Source of the DNA: Massospora cicadina
Taxonomy: Eukaryota > Entomophthoromycota > Entomophthoromycetes > Entomophthorales > Entomophthoraceae
DNA length: 64,000 nucleotides
Direction: 5' to 3'
Assembly (NCBI GenBank): GCA_022478985.1
Contig: JAKSZP010018530.1
Coordinates: 62,001-126,000, forward strand
Under the pieces are notes generated by a model. That model did not search any database, was not told the DNA's origin, and saw only the letters and a program-made list of their open reading frames with translations. Shown piece by piece: positions 56,770-64,000 of the stretch (positions within the stretch are counted from its first letter, which is position 1; every line of letters begins with the position of its first letter). Both the position numbers and the translations under genes were made by a program.

Positions 56770-59700
56770 TCAGGAAAGACAAAACTTAGTACCAGGGGAG
56801 GCACCCCAGAGAAGCGATGCTATCTCTTGTTGCCAGCGGGAACGCCACTTATGGGAGGGGGAGGGAACGGGTGTAGGGGACGTAGCCACTATTGAGCACG
56901 TGTGGAGGAAGGGGTCTGATTTGATGAACCAGACTGGGAACCAGGAGGAGACCAGCTGTCGGTGACGCGGTGGGAGATATCCAAACATCCACGCTTGAGA
57001 GTGGTCCACCAAATGAGACTGGAATCTGTGGACAGCTTCTGGGAGGGTGGGGATGGAGCCAGAGATGGCATCCAAGACAATCGTGTGGATAGTCCACATG
57101 GCGATTGCAACCACCAGAGCACGGAGGGAGGGTGGGAGGGGGATGCCATTGATGAAGCAAACATATCTCTTGACAGACTGAAGGGATGTGTTTGATCCTG
57201 GCCTAGCAGACGTTGGACTTCGCGCCATATTACTTTAGAGGTGGGGCACTTCTCCAGGCGGTGAAACAGCGTTCCATACTGGCCACACACGACACAGGAT
57301 GAGTGTAAATCATTAGAGCGCTCAGCTGTACAATACACCCGCCTCAGGCAGCGCCACACATGGGAGCGGGCTTGAGGCTGCAACAGAGGATGGTGTGCAT
57401 ATTTCCAGATAGTATTTTGGGTCTCAGTGGAATAAGGGATGTCCATCATGTCCAGGTAGTCCACCCTGGATAGGACATGAGGTCGAATGGGGATCACGTC
57501 ATCATGGATGGGTAGCCTCTGTACCTCTTTTGTGAACTGAGGAGAGGGGCGGCCTCTTTGGGTTGTATGTCTGCTAATATAAATTCTCCACTCTGCGCTT
57601 CGCATGGAGAGTAGGATTCGTTTCTAGTGGGTTTTAGTCCCGTGAGGACCTGTGGCTGATGTGTGTGATGCGAGGTATTTCATCAGGGAGTGGGGGTTTG
57701 ATGGATTGTTGAGGCCCAAGGCTTGGGAGAAGTTGGAGTGGGCCGCGCGGGACCAGTGTTGGGATGGGAGTGTAGGAGCGGTGATGGCCGCGATCCAGGT
57801 GCCCAGGATCTTGGCAGCATGGGCTTTGAAGTCAAGCAGGCCCATGCCACCTTGATGATGAGGGCCAAACATGACCTCTAGCCATACTGGTGGAGGGCGG
57901 CCTGACCAAAGCCATCCTTTCAGCAAAGCATACAGGGATTTGAAGAAGCTTGGGGAGAAGGGGATGGCGTGGGCTCCGAACAAGACTTTGGATAGGAGCA
58001 TAGAGTTGGCAAGAACAACCCTGCCAGTGAGGGTAGTAGGGTGGGCTCTGAGAGAGGCGATTCGCTTCGTCACGTTGTCCAGTATACGGCACTCCATTAC
58101 TGCTGACGCATATCCACCTGCCTCCATCCACATGCCCAGATGGCGCACCGGTCCTATGGTAGGACGTGGCATGAAGGGGAGCACCAGTGGAGCGGTGTGT
58201 GTTGAGTAAGTAAGGTGTGGATGTGGGCGAGCAGATGGGCTGGGTTGGGAACTAATTGCTGGGGCCCAGCAGAACTGAAACTGACCAAGGAGAATGATTT
58301 CAGTTTTGGAGGCGTTCAGTGCCGCGTTGCTTACCCGGGAATATTCCTGGATGAGGGCTTCAAGCGCGCGTGCATCTTTGTTATTAGACACCCCCACCAC
58401 GCAATCATCTGAAAATGCTATCATCTTGACTGGGGTTTGGCCTGGCACATGGACTTCAGTGAGTTGAGCATTCACATTTCGCAGTAGTGGGTCAAGGCTG
58501 AAGTTATATAAGAGTGGGCTGAGGGGGTCCTCTGTCGCAAGCCCCTTTAAGGGCGGACTACTTCCGTAATTAAGCCTGGGCCATGCACTGCCGTTGTCAC
58601 AGATTCCGTGAGCAGCATCACCCAGTTTATGAAGTGGGGGGGTAGGCGGAATTGATGGAGGCAGGCCCTTAGATATTCCCAGTTTACTCTATTGTAGGCC
58701 TTTTGTTGGTCCAAGAATACAAGAGCCCCAGAAGCTGTGGACTGACACACATTGGCCACAGAGTGCACGTTATCCCAAATTGACCTTCTGGGGATGAAAC
58801 CAAATTGTTCTGGGGAGATGGTGGCAGATGCTAAAGTCCCTAAATGGTTAGCCATGATTTTTGTTAAAATTTTGGTTTCTGTGTTTGTTAAAGAAATGGG
58901 GCGCCAGTTGGTTAAGTCTAGTTTATCCCCTTTCTTGAAGAGTGTGACAGTAAAGGCCTCATGTCCTCCTGGTAGGAGGCGCATTTCCCACAGGCTTTGG
59001 TTGAGTGAGGCTAGCAGAAATGGGGATATATATTTGAAATATTTTTTGTAGAACTCATATGGAATGCCATCTGGGCCTGGGTATTTTCTGTTTGGCGCAC
59101 CGCGAATGGCTGTCCATAATTCGTTCGGAGTAATTAAATTCATTCTCTCTGGGTATTGGAAAATGGTGCGGATATGAGCTCAGTTGAGAAATTCCGCCAT
59201 TTTGGCCAGCTGAATTGGTTTGGCTCAGTATAACTTGGAGTAATATCTTTGCATTTCGATTGCCACTTCAGCTGATGTGTCCACAATGGAATTATCCGAT
59301 CTTCACACCTGTGTGCAGGCCACACTCTGGCATGGTGCAAAATTTTTTTTAAAGATGTATGCGGTGCACTTTTCACCTTTAGTGATGCATGTGGCCCTGT
59401 ATTGGACACAAACCCAAAGTTTGTGTTGCCTTTCGAGTGCGTTGAGGTGGGCAGCTGCCTCCACCCACTTCCGGCCCCATGCAGGGCTGTATCCTGTGGC
59501 TGGAATGTTGGACTCCAAGTGGGCCAATTCTGCCAGAGCGCGCGAGATAACCGCTGATGTGGCTCGTGAGCATCTGGAGGAGAGATGGCGATAGTGGCGG
59601 ATGGTGTCCTCTTTGAAAGTTGCCCATGTAGAAATGGGGTTCACACAAAATGGTGCAACAAACGATTTTGTCAAAGTTGCCTCTTCCACCCACATGGAAA

Positions 59701-60450
59701 ATCCTTGCGACGCAAGCTCGGGGGGGCGGATTTTGCACCAATGTGGGGTCTTTGCAACTGTGACAGGTAGGTGGTAGGTTATCAAGACCAGTCGGTGGTC
59801 AGAGAATTCCATTTTCATTGTTTTGAAGTGGGAGATGTGGGGTTGGAATTTTGCCAGTGTTAGAATAAGGTCAATGCGGGTCATGGACCTTAATTGGCCA
59901 TTGTGGATGTGGGGACGCATCATGTTTTTGAGCAGTGGGGCATGTCATGGCATTGCATCCATTAACCCAAGGGTGGCTTTTAGAATGCGTAGTTCTACGT
60001 GACCCTGTGGGGTGTGGGGTGAGGGTGGCCACCAGTCCGTTGGTGAGGTTAGCCAACAGTTCATGTCGCCAACTAGGAAAGAATTGGGGGTAGCAGGAGG
60101 GATTTGACTGATGAGGAAAATTCCCGATGCTCATGTGCACTGTTTGGGGCATAGATGTTGACAATTGTGTGTACAACATCAGCCCACGAGAAAGTGATGA
60201 TGAGCACTCAGCCATTTAGGAATGTTTCTGAGGATGTAAATTTGAAAAAATTATTTTTCTGAATTAGCACCCCACAGTGCTTCGACCAAAAGGATAGGGA
60301 TGGGAGGAGCATTGTTTTCCAAGCTTCCTTGGAACCTCATGGACAGTGGGACTCCTGGATGGCCAGGATATCCACGGGTAAATTGATTTGTAAAAAACTC
60401 AGTTTCCTAGCCCAGGATGGGGAGGCCTTGAGTCCAGCGATATTCAACAT
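56770..60450 (-). pseudogene. LINE D ORF2 (endonuclease, RT, zf-RVT-like), broken
   Basis: It starts just after ORF1 with LNIAGLKASPSWARKLSFL and DILAIQESHCP. The 206-residue segment 59923-59303 covers the endonuclease end (SMTRIDLILTLAKFQPHI and FSDHRLVLITYHLPV, with the SDH box) and the middle region. The RT segment 59143-58547 reads YPGPDGIPYEFYKKYF, RPISLTNTETKILTKIMANHL and VFLDQQKAYNRVNWEYL (D to N in KAYDRV). The next segment (58475-57624) has IAFSDDCVVGVSNNKD, where FADD is FSDD with both Asp kept. The C-terminal motif CVVCGQYGTLFHRLEKCP is at about 57250-57300. Confidence 0.87.
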
Positions 60451-60452
60451 CC

Positions 60453-61892
60453 CTAGAGTGAAGGTTTCCCCCTCACACCTAAGGTGCGATGGGGTGGGCC
60501 CAGGGGCCCACCAGCCTCTTCAAGGTCCCCACGGGCTTTCACAGCAGTGTGGGTGTTAGCAGCAATGCTATCGGGGTTTTTGTTAATTTTTGTGGAAAGA
60601 GTCACGTTAGCTTTGGCCTTCACTTTTTGTTTTCCTGACGTCGGACAAATTTTTTGCGGTGTGGATGAGTTTGGTGCACCATCAAGCGGGTCAAAAATTT
60701 TTTTTTCAGTTGGGATAGGTCCCAAGTCAGTTTCAACCAGAGCTTGGGTGCAGCGATTGGGTGAGATTGAATCTCCCATAGGATCCTCAGATTGAGAGGC
60801 CCACTCAGGAAGGGCTTCCCAATCTGATTGGATGATGGATTCCCAAGTCGCTTCTTCCGCGAAGGTCTCCATGTCCTCCTGGTGTTTTGAGTGTGGGATG
60901 GCGGTGGTGGCCTTGGCTGCTTCCTTGGCCGCGGCCCTATGGGCCTGCTTGGCCTTCTTCTGCTCCTGCGGGGAGATGGGCTTTACCAATAGGTAGCAGC
61001 CTTGTGCTCCCCATGGGAAAGCCTCCTTGGTGCTTGCGGTTGGTTTGTAATGTGCCTCTCCGCTGGCCATGGCCACCGAGGGGTACTCTTGGAATGTGAC
61101 GCCCTCCTTGATGGGGCATGCGTGCGCCTTATGGCCAAACGTGTCACAATGGGTGCAAATGGGGGGCGCGCTGTCCACAGTTACCCGGAATAGGTGGGTG
61201 GTATGCCCTGTAATATCAATAAAAGTTGAGTGCAGGATCTGGGTTAGGTCCTTCGCGATCTCCTCAGTTGGGTCAGAACTGCGATGGCTTTGCTGGTGCA
61301 CAGGTGTGGCATCAGCGTGAAGCGTTGCATTTCAAAAGATTGTATTTCACCATATATGGCGAGACCATCTTTCAGGTGTTGCTCCAAAATGTCACGTTTT
61401 ACTGTAGTAGGCAAAAAGTCAAACGTGAGGAAAATTTGGTTTGATTTTGTCCATCTGGTGCATTTGGTTTTGATGACCCATTGCCCTTCGGGAGGTTGAC
61501 CACTATGCGCACCGCTGCAGCCTCATCTGCTGCTATTTTGCTTTCAAATCCTAGATCCAGCCAACTCACAACATGGAGTGAGGTGCAACGTACACCACGG
61601 TTGGGAAAATTTTGTGTACATCTTCACAAAATTTTTCCCATAGGGCCGTTTTTTGGATGTCCAGATACACACAGACTCCGAATTCCACCGACAAAAGTGG
61701 CTGGGAGTGTGGCGTGTTGATGTACTGGTTGCATCGTGCTTGCCACACGAGCATCTCTGGGGAAATTGTGACCGCCAGTTTTTTGAGATTTTTGTCTATT
61801 CCGCCAGATTCTCCGGGGCGTTTTTGAACGTTGGAGGCTGCGGGCCTTCCGCCTGCTCCTCTTACCTTGCTTGCCCAACTGCTCCCTGACAT
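60453..61892 (-). pseudogene. LINE D ORF1, nearly open
   Basis: The ATG at 61892 opens MSGSSWASKVRGAGGRPAAS... for 108 residues. Two frame changes (near 61566-61500 and 61270-61300) separate it from the 282-residue segment 61301-60453. That segment has the knuckle CTHCDTFGHKAHACP, an AAAKEAAKAT helix, an acidic stretch and the intact end EEAGGPLGPPHRTLGVRGKPSL. It shows the true C-terminus and stop of ORF1, so the ORF2 endonuclease starts within a few bases. Confidence 0.87.
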
Positions 61893-61952
61893 GGGCGCAG
61901 ACTAATCTCCTCTGTGAGATTATCAAACTAGATTTAGTCTTGAATTGAATAG

Positions 61953-61972
61953 GTTGCAAAAGTGTTTGCAAC
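61953..61972 (-). other. 5'-terminal hairpin of LINE D
   Basis: Identical 8-bp stem and loop to B and C. Confidence 0.7.
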
Positions 61973-62002
61973 GAGAAAGAAAAGTCTTTACTTGTATATT
62001 TA

Positions 62003-62369
62003 ATTTAGATCAGAAATACAACAATTTACCCTTCTAGATCTTGGCGCAGGGAAAAAAGACTGGAGAAATTGATTGTGTACTTGATATATAACTATTTTTC
62101 TAAGTGAGCTCTATAAAGGCGTGTTCAATTCCTCATTTATAAATAACTTTGTAGGGTCCTGAACAATTGGTACAATTTGTTATCATAACCAATAGGTTTA
62201 TGATGATAGAAAACGACTAAAGCACCTAGATGGAGGGCTGTAGAGTACATGCTTATTGTTAACCAATTAGTTTCACTGGTATTGTTAGAAGGCAAAGTTT
62301 TTGAAGCCAGGGTCTATAGTCAGATAATCTCAATAGCAATACTTCTCATAGTAACTTCAGGGGCTTTAG
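62003..62369. other. Chromovirus (-) 3' region, unassigned
   Basis: Host DNA continuing after LINE D. The - strand contains short coding-like text near 62200 (ALHLGALVVFYHHKPIGYDNK) that would be the end of integrase. No LTR was recognised. Confidence 0.35.
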
Positions 62370-62960
62370 GGGAAGCTTGATCTAACATGGCCTGCACTTT
62401 AGAGAGAATAGTGGAATTTCTTCCATATAAGGCTTTCAAGGGAAATATTTTAGTAATCTATTGATAGCTTATTCAATAGGCAAGGATTACACTAGGTAGA
62501 TATTGCAGCCAAAGTAGAGGTCAGTCGTGGCCATTTTCTGGAGTAATTAAGGGTAAGTACCATTTATAAGCTCCACCGTTTTATTGGTTTCAGAAAAAGA
62601 GGATGGAGAAAACCTGAGTGGACCCCATTAGTTTAATTAACTCATCTACCATTGATGATCAAAAATTCTGACAATTATTAAGGAGAAATAATGTTAGGGA
62701 ATTAATGTTGGGTGATAGTATGATTATATAGTAACGTAGCTGTAGATTTTGAAAGCAAAAGAGAGGGATATGTCATTGATATACTTGGTTAAGTGATCAG
62801 CATACAGAAGGAGTAACCAATGGACATTAGATGCTCAAGTGAGTAGTCTCACAACGGCAATACTTTTAGTATGAAAGGTTCACAGGGAGAAACTAAAAAT
62901 TTTGTGGTCAGGGATCAGGTTTGACCTGAATTATATATACCAGACAGGACTCTAATATAT
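62370..62960 (-). pseudogene. Chromovirus (-): integrase
   Basis: On the - strand DHLTKYINDISLFCFQNLQL, then SSMVDELIKLMGSTQVFS (core), then WLQYLPSVILAY*ISYQ and IFPLKALYGRNSTILSKVQAML follow the usual chromovirus integrase order (VDRLTKYAHFIPL, W.EL.KLLG, W...L....YN, PF.ALYGR). Many stops are present. The phrase style differs from Gypsy I/II/H integrases (IDHLTRWVEA). Confidence 0.7.
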
Positions 62961-63149
62961 CTTGAGTCAAGATGAGCATCCCTTCATAGTAACATTAAAC
63001 CTTGAGCTACTAGTGAGTTTTTCATATTCCTCCATGGCTGACTTGCAGATGCCCCTCTAATTAACGTCTGTTTAAACTAAGTGTTAGATATAGGGTAGCC
63101 ATTTTGTGCCACAAGTTTGAAAAAGGTTAGCGTTTCTCTCATTTTTTAT

Positions 63150-63995
63150 ATTTTCCAACCTTTTCACCATTTCTTTTTGGATAGTTCGAGGCTCATTTTT
63201 CCATTAATACAGTTGATTCAAAATATCTTAGTCATTCCTCTTCAGGACCAGTTAAAGTTAACATGGGTAACCTGGATAAGCAATCCAAATTATGGTGTAT
63301 GGGCACTGGACAATGTATGATGAAAAATCGTAGTTTTGAAGCTTAAATCATTAGGCTAATCTCCCATCAAAATACTTCACTTGTTAAATACATCCCAATG
63401 AAGCATGGTCAGTACTTATGATAAAATATTTAAATATAACTTGGGCTAAAAATGCTTAATGATTAATAATACTATCAAAAATCTCACATTGTAACACTAT
63501 AATTGCATTTGGTTTTTAACAGGGGTTTGAAATAATAAAAGATGGGATGATGTACCAAATTTTCGTCATGCTGGGATAATATAGCATTATAGTCTTATCG
63601 CTAGTATCAGTGAAAAGGAAATATAGCTTATAAATTAGGATGCACAAGTACAGGAGATTGTGAGAGAGCTACATGTATAAGGTTTAAGGCCTTTTGTTGC
63701 TTCTCTTTTCACTGAAAGGGTATTACTTTTATATAAAAAATACTTAAGGCTCAGAGGTGTTGAAAAAATATGGAATAAACTTGCAATAATATCCAATCAT
63801 TTGCAAAAAACCTGATTATCACATAGGAATCTGGGTGACATCTTAGAAATGGCCATAATTTTGTCATCCATTATGGTTTTCCAGCCTTACTTAACTTATG
63901 GCCTAATAAAATCCATTTCACTCTGAAGAAAGGAGCATTTGGATACCTTTAGTTTTAGGAAGCTTGGCGTAATCACTGAAAAAACCTCCATTAGA
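63150..63995 (-). pseudogene. Chromovirus (-): RT end and RNase H, heavily decayed
   Basis: The - strand gives LKLKVSKCSFLQSEMDFI (the 'KCEF...EFLG' end of the RT). It continues with decayed connection text, LSVKREATKGLKPYTCSSL (F..LK...), and FGTSSHPLLFQTPVKNQMQL (RNase H, 'HP.AF.SR...PAE.NY'). It lies upstream of the integrase on the same strand and is cut off by the end of the window. Confidence 0.5.
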
Positions 63996-64000
63996 TGTAT

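Larger units (their letters stand above)
56708..61986 (-). mobile_element. LINE copy D, full length, L1-like, young
   Basis: A 5,279-bp element bounded by a 16-bp target duplication with one mismatch. Same subfamily and strand as B and C. Its 3' end is CGCAATAAATTTAAAATTTAAAA, again a short AT tail instead of poly(A). It has the longest uninterrupted ORF1 C-terminal half (282 residues) and RT/thumb segment (283 residues) of the five copies. Confidence 0.95.

Noticed and set aside
51355..61986. A single 10.6-kb tandem duplication instead of two insertions
   Set aside because: C and D have different target duplications and different private breaks, so they are independent insertions.
1..64000. 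A host gene, spliced or not
   Set aside because: Every recognisable coding segment belongs to a LINE or LTR element. Remaining open frames are short and lack motifs or splice-supported extension; a spliced gene with tiny exons cannot be excluded by eye.

Overview
This window is eukaryotic and consists almost entirely of transposable elements nested inside one another. I see no convincing host protein gene, rRNA, functional tRNA, CRISPR array or bacterial-style operon. The mix of L1-like LINEs (ORF1 with a CCHC knuckle; ORF2 with AP-type endonuclease, reverse transcriptase and a C-terminal Cys/His motif), Ty3/Gypsy elements of two lineages and heavy decay fits a repeat-rich genome, most plausibly a filamentous or early-diverging fungus. 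That placement is an inference; the sequence does not fix the species.

Layout. 1-1518: 3' end of a Gypsy element (I) on the + strand, integrase then LTR. 1520-6310: decayed + strand Gypsy (II) with protease, RT, RNase H and integrase, interrupted by an unexplained segment at 2317-2920. 6311-11578: LINE copy A (+). 11600-14380: part of a - strand LTR element (G) with primer-binding site and LTR. 14390-18140: - strand Gypsy (F) whose gag contains a collagen-like Gly-X-Y repeat; its leader/LTR is split by LINE copy B (18156-23429, -). 23445-24900: repeat-rich region with perfect TTTGGCGCCAAA palindromes. 25690-26900: integrase/RNase H remnant (+). 27000-32000: mostly unrecognisable decayed DNA, with one diverged repeat pair and a tRNA-like hairpin. 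32040-32272 and 37707-38231: protease region of a Gypsy (J) split by LINE copy E (32273-37694, +), a diverged subfamily. 38232-44772: complete Gypsy H (-) with two LTRs and a 5-bp target duplication, same family as I. 44778-47690: unrecognised DNA with one long - strand ORF. 47690-51260: chromovirus-type Gypsy (+). LINE copies C (51355-56608) and D (56708-61986), both -, are inserted close together just downstream. 62370-64000: a second chromovirus (-).

All five LINEs have exact or near-exact target-site duplications of 12-17 bp and are 5.25-5.42 kb long, so they are full-length insertions. Where the target can be recognised it is older LTR-retroelement sequence. B, C and D are closely similar and carry long open segments; A and E are older. 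Every LINE and Gypsy coding region shows stops or frameshifts, so none looks autonomous as read here. The most notable observations are the collagen-like gag segment, the 5'-terminal LINE hairpin that keeps its pairing between subfamilies, the exact insertion boundaries and the palindromic GGCGCC-rich region.
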